In this document: one piece after another, positions 43,226 through 53,908 of the stretch
Layout: the number at the start of each line of letters is the position of its first letter
How positions within the stretch are numbered: position 1 is the first letter of the stretch
Origin: Flectonema sp. DT1601
Lineage: Eukaryota; Euglenozoa; Diplonemea; Diplonemida; Diplonemidae
Direction: 5' to 3'
Length of the DNA: 64,000 nt
NCBI GenBank assembly: GCA_964019425.1
Contig: OZ025842.1
Coordinates: 310,001-374,000, forward strand
Notes under the pieces: model-generated
The model's input: only the letters and a program-made list of their open reading frames with translations
Databases searched by the model: none
Told to the model about the DNA's origin: nothing
Made by a program: the position numbers and the translations under genes

Positions 43226-44171
43226 TTAATCAGTAGCCGATGGGCTAGAGTCCTCGTGGATTGAAGGTCTCTTGTGAATACAGACATCGCAACGGTCACC
43301 GTCAAAACCATCAATATTCATAAGTCGAGAATCTTCGTGGTGACCATGGTTGTGAGACCACCTCGCATTAGCGATAAAGTTGATAGAGATGATAGTCGCA
43401 ATAAACATGCAAACCCACATAGAGATTCTCCACCACAAGTAGTCATCGTCAGAGTTTGATACAAGCAGTCCAAAAGAGTAAATTATAAACTGAATCAACA
43501 TTCCAACTGGTGGAATCATAAGTGGGTAGCCGAACCAATGGTGACCAATTCTCTTTCCTAAAATAGTAATTTTAAATGAACGGGTGATAATTAAACCAAT
43601 AATGAGAATGTAAGTAGTGGCAGCAGCCATGTAAATGAATACTCTTGTGAAGTTGTCGTATCTGAGTTTACCTTCAACTTCCATGTTGAGACCGACAGTT
43701 GCTGATAAGAATGCTGAAATCACTACGATAAATCCGAATACTTCATGAACTCCTCCAACAAATCCCCACAGAGTAATGACCATCATATGTGTTAGGATCA
43801 TTATGGACCACGTCATGGTCATGATTTTGTGTGTCCACCAGGAACTATTTTATATTTAATTTTAAAAAAACGGGGTCGAAGAATAAGATAAATTTCAAAA
43901 TATTTTAAAAAAAAAAAACAACAAACCTGTTGTAGCTTTCCCTCGGAGTCAAAACACTGTCGGTGTAGTTGTATGAGGAATGTTCAACAAAGAACCCAGC
44001 AGGATCAAGTCGGTATGACAGAAACACATTAACCAAAACTACAAATATTGGCGTTCCAATCAAAGTAATCATCGCTAACACTTTCGTGGCTCCTCTATCT
44101 TTAATTGCAAAGAAGTTAAAAAAGCTGTCGATCGCTTTGTAGCATTTGTGTTCTTCTTTGGCACCACCCAT
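43226..44171 (-). CDS. Multi-pass membrane protein of unknown function, 287 aa, two exons
   Basis: I do not recognise the family. Exons are 44171-43927 and 43844-43226; the 82-bp intron (43845-43926) runs GTTTGT to AAATAG and joining keeps frame (288 codons). About seven hydrophobic segments are seen: near residues 30-50 and 88-105, then five more between about 115 and 250. Features include paired aromatics (SSWWTHK), a HHWFGYP loop, N-glycosylation sites in the first loop (NYTD) and a His-rich soluble tail (HNHGHHED) with a CDVC pair that could bind metal. The tail after residue 250 is acidic. I chose the ATG at 44171 because the upstream frame crosses acceptor-like AG sites. It may be a transporter or receptor-like protein. 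Confidence 0.65.
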
Positions 44172-45355
44172 TATTAATGGATTTTCTATTTTTAATTTAC
44201 CTTTTTTTGTGAATAATCTGTGTTTTTTTAGAAAATATAGTATTACAAGCTGACTACAAAACATAAATAGTTAATGAAGACCGCAACCGAGTTCCGATTT
44301 ATGTGACAGAAGACGGCAGCAGTAGCTGCACTTTTTTCTCAAACTAGATTCCTGTAAGGTTTCAACTAACCTCATAACCATAATACCTTCTTCTGCTGCG
44401 CTTGTCAGATTAGTTCAGCCTCAAAAGAAAGAAAAGAGAAAAAAATTTCGAGTAAACATCTTTTTTTTTTTTTTTTTTTTTTTTAGAGAAGAGAGCCACC
44501 CGTTTACCATTTAATGACAAGAAAACGAAGGGGTGAAAAAAAAAAAAATTTCTCCTTTCATTATTTTTTTTTTCCCCTCCTTTTTTTTTTTTTTTTTTTT
44601 CGTCAATGCGAAAATAAGACCAAAAGAATGCACTAAGTTAACAACTTGACAAAATGCAAACATTTTGCAGCACCACACTCTCTCTCACTCCCTACCCTTT
44701 TTCTCTCACTGGTATGTCAACGCAGACGACAGTGCACGAGGGAATCAGAAAAAAAATAAGGGAAAAAAAAGGGTCCCAGTCCTCTTAATCTCGTCTAACT
44801 TTCTCTTTTTGGCTCTGCTTTGATAGTAGTGTGGGGAAAGTTTTAACTGACGCTTGCAATTCCAGAAAGAAAAAAAAAAAAAAAAAACAACACTCACCTA
44901 TTGAGTACGAATCATTTAAAAAGAACATCAGGAGACACATCGGGTATAGCGCAGTATTAGAAAGGGGAAGACAAACCCCCAAGAATAATAAAAATAAAAT
45001 AAAATAAAACAGATCTCAGAATAACAAAAAAAAACTGGCTAACAATTTACGAGTACGAGTGCCGTTTTTTTCCCTTACTACCTGTCCTGTCCTCCATATG
45101 CAAAGACGACAGATAAAAGATAAAAACCCGATGCAAACAACAAAACAAGTGGGGAAAATAAAAAAAGCTGGAGAAGGGAGTGAAACAAAAAAAACAAAGT
45201 AAAAACCATCATTCCATCACATTACCGTTCTACCGCAATGTGTCATAATTCATTGTTCAAAATAGACTAACTTAGAAGCCATTTCTTCATGCAAACCATT
45301 CACTAAATAAATAGTAATTAGAGTGAGGATATACGACGTAAAACATAAAGCACAC
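44172..45355. other. Intergenic stretch, 1.2 kb
   Basis: AT-rich, with T runs at 44461-44484 and 44580-44600 and an A run near 44867-44887. I see no gene, RNA or repeat shared with other parts of the window. Confidence 0.6.
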
Positions 45356-48300
45356 TTATGCTCTTGGTGGTACCAAAGAAGGGTATTCTTTACCGCTAAT
45401 CGTGATGCTAAATTCAATTGGTTGGTTGACTGACGAGTCGTCTTCAGAATCGGAATCCTCACCCCAGTTCACATGAAGTTCTGTTTCAAACGTTTGGTTA
45501 GCAGCAATCAAAGGGATTGTAGTAAATGGAATAACTGAAACATCAGAGATTTCATTTCCAAATGATATGGAAGATAAGTCTTCTGAAGAGTTGTTTGAAA
45601 TCTTTATCGCAATTAACGTCATCCCATCATACTCAGACTTCTCTACTGGGAAAGCGTATTCAGCCTTTAAATGAGTAGATGAACTCTTTAGCATACTTAT
45701 CCAACTGGAGTCTGTTTCAAACTTATGAACTTTCTGAGGAACTTGATGACGAGGACTAGCAGTTGGTGGAGGAGAACTAATTTCAGCCATTCCAATACCC
45801 CATGCTGATGCTAATGGATCAGGTGCTATTGTTTGTTTCTTTGGTGATTGTTCACTGGTGGGACTATTCTCTCCTGCAGTAAAGTCACCCATGAATTGTA
45901 ACAAATCAGATCCCCCACTCTTCTTAGGTTCTGTTTTCTTCACTGGTGCTGCAACGACACGTTTTGGCTTTTTCTTTGGCTCAGATGAGCTTTCGCTTTC
46001 ACTTTCGCTCTCGTCACTGCTTTCTTCAGTGCTTTCTTCACTGCTGCTTACTGGTTTCTTTTTAGTTGCTTTTTGAGGTTTTTTCTTTGGTTTGCTCTTT
46101 CGTACAGGTTCACTTTCTTCATCGGAACTTTCAGTTGAAGATGCGTCTTCACTTTCAGACTGAGAGGTCTCGTCAGAACTGTTTTTTTTTTAATTTTATT
46201 TTATAGCCTTTGCGAATAACAAAATAATTACTAAAAAAGTCAACTCAAAACGTACCTGAAGAACGAACCACTGCTGCTGCTGCCTGATGACCCGTCACTT
46301 TCTGTAGTCGTTGAGTAGTCCATTGTGAGGTTACGAACTGAAGGATCTAAGTTTGGGTTTTTTTTGTTGTTTATTTTTTTTTTTTTTTCAAAATAAAAAG
46401 GAAAAATGCTGCACACTTTTGTTTAAAAAAAAAAATATAATAATAAATACCAGGTTGCTTCGAAGGAAAGTCACTCAGAGGGAGGTATCCAGGAACAGCG
46501 CTGTTGAGGACGTGAGACATGGATCCGGTTTGAAATCGAAGCCTATCTTCACCCGGATCAGCGAAGTCTGCTTCCTTCTTAGCGATTACGAAAATACGAC
46601 GTGCTCGATCCTTTAATTCTGGAAATGAATCATCCAAAAGAATCTTTGATATAATACGAGCTCTATCACGTAGGCTGTACGACTCATCGTAGTTTACAAG
46701 TTCCATCATGTACCTGAATAGTGATTCAAGCTTTTCACTAACACCTTCTTCTTCATACTCTTGTAACATTAACTTTGATCCGAAGATGACTATTTGAAGT
46801 TTCACAGCGACATCTTCTGTTGCAAATCCTTTCAATAGGAGTCGGTATGTGTCAGGAGCTGCCAACGCAACCTGAGGAATTTTTAAGTATTCACCAAGCA
46901 ACCAAACAACTGCTGCTCTTGCAGATGGTAGTTGAAGTGTCTCCAGTAAACGGGACAGTCTGATAACAACTTTACCTTGACCAGTTGTAATCTTTTGAAG
47001 AAGATGTCTTGTTACAACAATAGCTTCACCAACAACTAATTCATTAGGGTGTGAAGTCAACTCAATAAGTGTTGACAAACAAGTATCGGACACATCTGTA
47101 TTATGATAAGCAACTCTTCCTAACGCTCTAACAGTACTCAGCAGTAGTTCTTCAGGAGCATTGTGTAAATACACTTTGAATTCTTGTAGAATAGTTGGTA
47201 CGTTAGTACAGTCCGCTAGTAGTGCTAAAATATCAATCTTCATATGTTGAGTAAAAGCTGGATCTGCTGGTGTTACAAAGAATTGTTTTATAAAAGGTCT
47301 GAATGCTGCTGGTCTCTCTGATGCTAATGAATGAATGACAAGCAACGCAACGTACTGACGTTCCCGAGAGGTTCGAAGGATTCGAAGAAGAGCAAGACCA
47401 ATTTTAGATGAGAACTCAGCAGGTGGAGCAAGGTGCAGGTACAATGAAGCAACAGCAATAACAACAGCGTGGTTCAATGACGAAAGTAAAGGAAGTGTGT
47501 TTGTAAGAAGTAATCTGTGATCAGGATCCATGTCGTACTCGATAAGTTCTGAATCACTTTCTGTATCATCCTCCGCATAGAAATTAACTTTCTTCTTATA
47601 ACCGTCACGGAAAGGAGAGAGAAACTGCGTACGAGCGTACCTCAGCAACAAGTCAAGAAGAACTACTTGTCCCCACTCATCAACATCACTAAGACCACCC
47701 ACTAATCGTCTGTAATGTTTGTGAATGATATCGTGCCTCTCAGGACAAACACAGTTATAAGCGTGTGCAACAGCTCCATACACAGCTGGGGAAGAGTCAC
47801 CTAATAGTTTGTCAATTATCTCAACTAGTTGGGGTTTCTCATCTGAGTTTAAATTGTAAATCTTTGGAACAGCTAAAGCAGCAGCTTTACGAACCCACGG
47901 AGATGGATCTCCCATACACTTCTTAATAGCTAACAATACTATCTGTACAATGATGGGAACCCTTATACTACTCAGAACACGTAGAGACAGCGCACGTACG
48001 TGAGGAGAAACATCAGTCATATCCTTTTGAAAGTGTGCGATAGATAAGAGGGCTTCATCATGCTTTTCCTCAGCGTAGTGAATAACATAAAGATAAACTA
48101 ACTTCTTTACTTCGAGACTCGGACATGCAACGTTCTTTACAACTTCTGGAAAGAATTCCGATACATCTTTTCCTTTACTAAGCCTTGCAATAACTTTCTT
48201 CATAGCCTCTAACTTAGCACTCATGCTATTACTATTTAACTGAGTTATCAAAGTCTCACCCTTTGTTGTTGAGTTGAAGTATTGCGCATCACTGATTAGT

Positions 48301-48401
48301 TTCTTTGTTCCTTTTAAAGAGACTGAGGGCAATTTCTGTTGTATTTGCGACACCGCCTGTGACGCCAGTTTTTGCTGGATAGACGATACAGCGTTCGTCA
48401 T
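45356..48401 (-). CDS. AP3B: AP-3 complex subunit beta, 954 aa, three exons
   Basis: Large subunit of the AP-3 adaptor, which sorts cargo from endosomes or the trans-Golgi to lysosome-related organelles. Residues 40-600 form the adaptin N-terminal alpha-solenoid, with typical lines such as VKKLVYLYVIHYAE, DVSPHVRALSLRVLSSIR and DPSPWVRKAAALAVPKIY. Then comes a Ser/Glu/Lys-rich hinge (about 680-790, SESESESSSEPKKK), usual for AP3B, and a C-terminal ear (about 800-954). Exons are 48401-46451, 46346-46256 and 46178-45356. Introns of 104 and 77 bp open GTATTT and GTACGT and close TTAG and ACAG; joining keeps frame for 955 codons. The ATG at 48401 follows the acceptor CCCCCACAG, which excludes 50 residues of upstream open frame. 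Confidence 0.92.
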
Positions 48402-48413
48402 TTTTTTTGGGGG

Positions 48414-48430
48414 CTGTGGGGGTGGGAAAT
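48414..48430 (-). promoter_or_regulatory. Probable trans-splice acceptor of AP3B
   Basis: AATTTCCCACCCCCACAG lies 13 bases before the ATG on the minus strand and decides the start codon against longer in-frame alternatives. Confidence 0.5.
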
Positions 48431-48668
48431 TAAACACTACACTATAAAAACACGAGGAAATCAGTATAATAGGAATTACTACCAAACTATCCATCCTGAA
48501 GGTCTGTAGTGGGGGGGTGATGATGAGATACAAACAACAATCATTCCTCAATACAAAACTACACGCACAGATATCTGTCTTCTCTTTTTTTTTTTTCTTT
48601 TTTGAAAATCCTAACGTGATAACAGATTCTCCCGTTCGTCTTAAAAAACAAACAACAGGCTGTTTAAG

Positions 48669-48692
48669 ACTGTACTAATACGATAGTACAGT
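48669..48692. repeat. Perfect 9-bp inverted repeat
   Basis: ACTGTACTA-ATACGA-TAGTACAGT. It lies in the 3' flank of the dehydrogenase gene, about 245 bp after its stop, and may form an RNA hairpin there. Confidence 0.5.
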
Positions 48693-48937
48693 AATACTAA
48701 TGAAGAAAGCGATTCACTACGTTAAAAGATGTGTTCCGATAGTTGATACTTTCTGTAACCGCAAGAATGCTGGTTCTGAGATGGAACAAGATCACCATCT
48801 CATATAATGTGATATACTTTCAAAGGCTTCTATAATATGATATTTTCAATTGGGAACAAGGGTCCACACAAGGAATCAATCAAACACAATCGCGAGGGTA
48901 GACAGCCACAGCATCTCAATAGTAGGATAAGTTGGGT

Positions 48938-49852
48938 TTATAACTTCGACTTCTGATCTTCCTTAAGACGACGAAGAAGTTCTGCATCTCTGCGCGCAGC
49001 AACTTCTTTTGCTTTTTCAGGAGTCCAGTCGTAGTTTCCCTTTCCGTTTTTAACACCTCGTCTGCCAGCAGAGACGAGTTCATCACTGCGAAGATCTCTT
49101 TTATAATCACCAAGTTGTGGGAAGAAAGTAGCATGAGTCTTCTGAATCAAATCAACACCAGCAAAGTCTCCGACAGTGAACGGTCCAATTTGGTTTAGTC
49201 TTCTTCCAAACCCGTCAGTTACAGCGCCATCAATAGCCTCTGGATCAGCAATACCTTCTCTAACCAAATGCATTGATTCTCTGTATAAAGCTGCTTGTAA
49301 TCTAGCGGCAAGGAATCCTTGGATTTCTTTCTTTAGAATTACTGGTTTCTTACCAATGCTCTTCAAATATTTATAAACCGTTGGGACTGATGTGGTGTTG
49401 CTCTGTTCAGCAGGACACAGTTCTACTAAAGGAACTAAGTGAGCAGGTCCGATAAAGTGAGCGGCAATAAATCTGTGAGCAGTTTTAAGACCTGTAGCAA
49501 TAGCAGTAACGGAGAGACTCGAAGTGTTGGTGCAAAGGACAGCGTGTGCAGGTGCGTATTGTTCGATTTCGCGAAAAACTTTGTTCTTGATTGCAACGTC
49601 TTCAATGATTGCTTCGAAAACGATGTCTACGCCGCTAACTGCATCTGCGAGGTTGTTTGATCCTCTAATGGTTCCTGTTGTGACTCCCATTCCGGCATCG
49701 TTTAAGAACTTAACTAGACCTCCTGAAACGGCGACACCCTCAGAAACTTGCTTCTCATTTGTGTCAAACATTACAACGTCTGATCCACCACTAGCACAAC
49801 AGGCGGCGATCCCCCTTCCCATCATCCCACTTCCAACTACTGCGATACGCAT
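48938..49852 (-). CDS. 3-hydroxyacyl-CoA dehydrogenase-family enzyme (lambda-crystallin / hydroxybutyryl-CoA type), 304 aa
   Basis: NAD(P)-dependent oxidoreductase. The Rossmann motif VVGSGMMGRGIA is at 4-15. Residues 105-160 carry CTNTSSLSVTAIA and the catalytic-histidine motif AAHFIGPAHLVPLVEL. The C-terminal domain has GFLAARLQAAL and the family signature around EAIDGAVTDGFGRR. The motif resembles HPxNPP of 3-hydroxybutyryl-CoA dehydrogenase and lambda-crystallin (L-gulonate 3-dehydrogenase), so the substrate could be a hydroxyacyl-CoA or a sugar acid; I cannot decide between them. With one C-terminal domain and no hydratase part it is a stand-alone enzyme of about 300 residues, normal for the family. 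Single exon. The ATG at 49852 follows an acceptor ending TCTGACAG. No peroxisomal SKL is present; the tail is QKSKL. Confidence 0.85.
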   Translation of the reverse strand: MRIAVVGSGMMGRGIAACCASGGSDVVMFDTNEKQVSEGVAVSGGLVKFLNDAGMGVTTGTIRGSNNLADAVSGVDIVFEAIIEDVAIKNKVFREIEQYAPAHAVLCTNTSSLSVTAIATGLKTAHRFIAAHFIGPAHLVPLVELCPAEQSNTTSVPTVYKYLKSIGKKPVILKKEIQGFLAARLQAALYRESMHLVREGIADPEAIDGAVTDGFGRRLNQIGPFTVGDFAGVDLIQKTHATFFPQLGDYKRDLRSDELVSAGRRGVKNGKGNYDWTPEKAKEVAARRDAELLRRLKEDQKSKL

Positions 49853-51681
49853 TTTAGTTTATTGTCTGTCAGATTGAATTATTAGACACTAGTCAGAAAG
49901 TAATTATTCTTCTCACATAAATGATTGCTCATTAAGTCGGAATCGACTCTTGTAAGCTGGTGATGTTCGTCTTTTGTTCAAAAAAAGCCGCTTCATTTTT
50001 TGATGTTTGCTTAACGGATTTCTGATTATTACAAAGAAAGAGTGACAGTTGTTGCACTCAATCACATTCGTCTGTGTGAGCAACAAGGTGCACAAACCAC
50101 GCACAAAACTACTGCTGTTCGTTTTCATTGACATGAATACTCGTCCGAAAGAATAGCAAAACGAGGGAACAACAATCCCGACAGGAAACGTGGACATCGA
50201 TCCGATGCATCGGGAAGTCGGGAGCAATGAAAGGAAATATGTGGGAAAATAGAAAAAACAAAAAATGTAAAAAAAACTCACTAGAAAAAATTGAAGTGCA
50301 CAAAAAAAAAACACATCTCACAACAACAGGTACCACTTAATCTCCGACAGTGGATGACATCATCTGCGGTTGAGAATAAGCGTTTTTCTTCTTTCCGCTT
50401 TTGTTTTCTTTTGTTGTGATAAGCAATAGCTGGCTCGCCCTCCCTTCTGAAGAGAAGAGATGCAAAACTACGGGGCAACTGAAAGTGACCAAAATAGTGA
50501 TTATTTTCAACTGGGAAAAGGTAATTGCGAAGGACGAATAAAGGAGAGAGAAATTGCAACAAAACGGGAACGGGAGGGTAGGCAAAAATAATAAATAAAA
50601 AGACTGATTTTCTTTTGGGAAATGGTGCCTTCATTATAGATTTTTTTTTTATTTTCTCTTTCCTAACTAACCAGTATTCTTGCAATCGAGGGCTCCTGGG
50701 GTCCACTTGATGCAGTGCTGACTAGGTTTCTTTCACATTTTTTAATCAATCTGACTTCAGAGAACCAACAAACGAAAAAAACAACAGTTGATAGAACAGC
50801 CAACCTAAGAGAACGTAATTATATCAATATCTCGCCTAATAAGAATATATCCGTTGACATATAGAAAAGAATCTTTTTTTTATATAAAAAAAACAAAAAT
50901 AAATAAATAAAAAAAAAACACAATGAACAATAAGGATAACTCAAGAGGTATTCACACTCTCCCTATTAGACTCACCAGCGAGATGAGCTGCAGGTTCACG
51001 ACTGACTCATAGTTTTTTTTTTTTTTTTTTTTTCTTTTTAAATATACCAACTATTATGACTTGTACCTCGAAGTTCGGGAGTCAATATATCAAGGTTTAA
51101 ATAAAAGGTATTTACGAGGTTGATATGCCGATGTGTTTATTTTATTTTATTTTTTTTTTTTTTTGTGAGAAGCCCAGGAATTCAGACTCAAATAAATATA
51201 TAGTCTGTACGTCAATAAGAAAGATGTCGACAAGAAGCAGAAAAGGAGTCATCGCGAGCAATAAAGCTTGCGCCCAAAAGAAGAGAAGAAAATGTATTTT
51301 ATTTGAGTCGATTCCCATGCTTAGATTCGTGTCAGTTAATGTTGACTACGACTCTCGAAGGCACTCTTTAAAAAAAATTATTTTTCAGTTCCATCCTGCC
51401 TGATGAACTAAAATTCCACTATCGGCTTTGAGATTTTTTCAGGGAGATTGTTAACTTAAAAAAAATAAAAAAAATAAAAAAACAAACATGATCTTCCCCA
51501 ATCAAAGTAACACAAAAGAATCTTAAACACGGTATTCTTTTTTTTTTTTTTTTTTTTTCCTGTTGGTTAAGTTTACTAGTCTATTAATGTAGAGGTTTAT
51601 GATACTTTTTTTTATTTATTTTTTTTGCTTTTTAAAAAAACTTTGTAAAAAAAATAAAATATTCACCACAATTATTTACGA

Positions 51682-51710
51682 GACAAGAAAATGAAAAAAA
51701 TTTTCTTGTC
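51682..51710. repeat. Perfect 10-bp inverted repeat
   Basis: GACAAGAAAA and TTTTCTTGTC flank a nine-base loop. It lies 21 bases before R1 copy B; the other R1 copies do not have it. Confidence 0.5.
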
Positions 51711-51731
51711 ATTTAAAACACCAGTCATATA

Positions 51732-51842
51732 ACTACTCAGACAAGCCTTATATTTTGTTGATCACAGGGAAATAGATAACATTCGACATAATAAATAAAA
51801 CGGCTCTTAATCTGAATAGTTTCTTCGCCGACTCGTCAGCGC
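51732..51842 (+). repeat. R1 structured repeat, copy B
   Basis: Same middle part as copy A. The outer stem is partly eroded on one side (ACTACTCAGA). The second hairpin reads CGCCGAC-TC-GTCAGCG: one core mismatch, but a G-C pair replaces the T-T mismatch of copy A, a change that favours a conserved structure. It lacks the long A run after it. It lies about 310 bp 3' of the oxidoreductase stop. Confidence 0.65.
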
Positions 51843-52152
51843 AATAAACAAACTACAACTGACGCTTGTTAAGTGCCGCATCAGTAAGATAAAGCACATT
51901 AGTTGGTATAAAAAAAAAAATATAAAAAGAGAGAGAGTCAGAGAGAAGAGGGAGAGAGAAACAAAAAAAAAAAAAAAAAAAAACACCGCCTTTTAACCAC
52001 ATCCTCGTCATTCTTAGCAATACGCAAATCTCATATTAATCTGCCGTAGCAAAGACTAGAATAAACAATGATCAGCGATACGACGTGCTATTTGATGCGT
52101 GATTCGAGGCAGGTATATCGAGCTGACCACAACGTAATATTCTAAAATGATT

Positions 52153-53623
52153 TTACTCAAGGTCAATCACTTCACGATTGTCATCGTAGATCAGTTTGAT
52201 CTCTCGACCATTTTCATCAATTGAACGGCGTCCAGCCTCGAGGATAGCAGTAACCTGTTTTGTAATTTTTTTTTTTTTTTTTTTTTTTCCCCCTTCCCCT
52301 CCCAACATAAAAAACTATGAAATTTACATAATAAAACTACTACTTATAACTACAAACCTTCATGGTGCTGAATCCTGTTGGGAGATCACCGTCGAAATCG
52401 GCAGGCGTGGCTTCTCCATTATTGATAGCGGTGGCAGCCTCAACAAACGATTGGAATGACACGTATCCGTAACCAGACCTTCCACAGTATCTTCCCTTTG
52501 CGTCAGGTGTGTTACGAATGTAGAGGGGGTTGAGAGAACTAAACTTCTTTTCATCCTCAGCAACGGTGTATCCTCTGTGACATTGATCAGCAGTGACTTC
52601 ACCCTTTTCCATTAGACAAAAGAATCTCTGCTGAGAATGAACATCAGACTCACCCGCAACCCAAGAGGCTGTGTACACAGCAGTACCAAGATTTCCAGTT
52701 TCGATATTCTTCCAGGTAACTGTTACTGTGATTGTGTCTTCACAAGGTCTTCCTAGAATCTTTTCAGCAACACCTGTAGAAGCCATTCCTCTGACAGAGA
52801 TTGGCTCAGCCTTACCTTCCATACACCAAACATGAAAGTCAATATGATGACTGTTTAAGTAATAACTAATATCTGAACTAATACCCGCCCAGGCTTTAAA
52901 TGTATCCAACTGGAACTTAGGCTGAGACATGTAACTCACGTAGTGGTTGAAGTCACCCAGATTTCTAATTCTTTGACAAGAATCATTGTAAACTGGATCA
53001 AATCTTTTATGTACCTCAACCTGTAACAGGCATCCCTTTTCTTTTGCTTTTGCAACGAGTGCTCTATGTTCTTTGAGAGTTTTTACCATAGGTTTGGTTG
53101 CCATGACGTGAAGACCTCTGTCGAGGGCAGCCATACAGATCTCAAAATGGGTGTCATCTGGGGTGAAGACAGCACAGACATCACCAGGTTGGAATTGTTG
53201 TAACGCTTTCAGGTAAGCTTTTGCGTCTCTGGCGACATCTTCAGCTGGGTAGCTTTCAAAACTCTTCTCCATTCCTTTAAAAGTAATTACTCTGTCCATG
53301 TGTTCTCTGATTGCTGCGAACTTAGTTCCACTTGTTCCACAGAGACCGAGTCGTGATCCAATCATTCCTCTTTGTCTCATGTCAAAGTGAACAACAGCTA
53401 CGACACCCATTGTCTTGTCACTCTTACTACCACCTTGTCCTGTGTAACCAGTTGTGTACTCACCAGTTCCAAATAACAACGCGTTTGGAATCTTCTTCTC
53501 TGCTACGCCATTTGTATGACCATTTCCGTTGGCGTGCCCGTTTCCGTTTGCGTGGCCGTTTCCGTTGACGTGGCCATTTCCGTTGACGTGGCCGTTTCCG
53601 TTTCCATTAGTAGTGGCAGACAT
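52153..53623 (-). CDS. Gfo/Idh/MocA oxidoreductase resembling D-galacturonate reductase, 455 aa, two exons
   Basis: NAD(P)-dependent sugar oxidoreductase. After a 40-residue N-terminal repeat of NGNGHV/A units, a Rossmann part (about 75-190) has RLGLCGTSGTKF, AVFTPDDTHFEI and the conserved TKP (VMATKPMVK). The substrate domain has EVHKRFDPVY, SYMSQPKFQLDTFKAWAG and YYLNSHHIDFHVW, which closely recall fungal-type D-galacturonate reductases in the pectin or ascorbate-related pathway. Exons are 53623-52358 and 52254-52153; the 103-bp intron (52255-52357) runs GTTTGT to AAACAG with 22 A, and joining keeps frame (456 codons). The start is chosen at 53623 although an in-frame ATG lies 39 bases upstream. 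The substrate is inferred. Confidence 0.82.
53519..53608. repeat. 18-bp minisatellite inside the oxidoreductase gene
   Basis: About five units of CCGTTTCCGTTGACGTGG and variants encode Asn-Gly-Asn-Gly-His-Val/Ala on the minus strand. It keeps frame (18 bp), so copy number can change without disrupting the protein. Confidence 0.8.
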
Positions 53624-53908
53624 TTTCGATATGATGAGTTTTGAACTCCTCTTTATGTACAAATAAACTTACACACAAAGTGATACATAAAACAAAGTAA
53701 TGAAATCTTCCAACGAGGCGTAAAAAAAGCAGCAAGCAACCAAATGTGTAAATGAGAGGATGGACATCTTACAAAAATCAAGTCCAAAAAGTAATTAAAA
53801 GGAACATGCAGTAGAATTTTTTTCTTCTTATTTTTTTTGCGAAAATTAGATAAAGAAAATGTTCTGGAAAGAACACTCGAAATAAATAAAAAAAAACGAT
53901 TTTGCCTG

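Larger units (their letters stand above)
48402..48937. other. Intergenic stretch with a perfect 9-bp hairpin
   Basis: The 3' flank of the dehydrogenase gene. It contains the inverted repeat at 48669-48692 and no gene. Confidence 0.55.
49853..52152. other. Gene-free 2.3-kb stretch
   Basis: It holds R1 copy B (51732-51842), a 10-bp perfect hairpin just before it (51682-51710), a GA-rich patch near 51920-51960 and several A/T runs (51013-51033, 51538-51558, 51962-51983). No gene is supported. Confidence 0.6.

Noticed and set aside
48402-48551. Extra 50 residues on AP3B
   Set aside because: The upstream frame crosses a strong acceptor (CCCCCACAG) placed 13 bases before the ATG at 48401.
49913-50706. 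Overlapping minus-strand hydrophobic frames 5' of the dehydrogenase gene
   Set aside because: They overlap each other in different frames, are Phe/Ser/Cys rich and show no consistent start or family.
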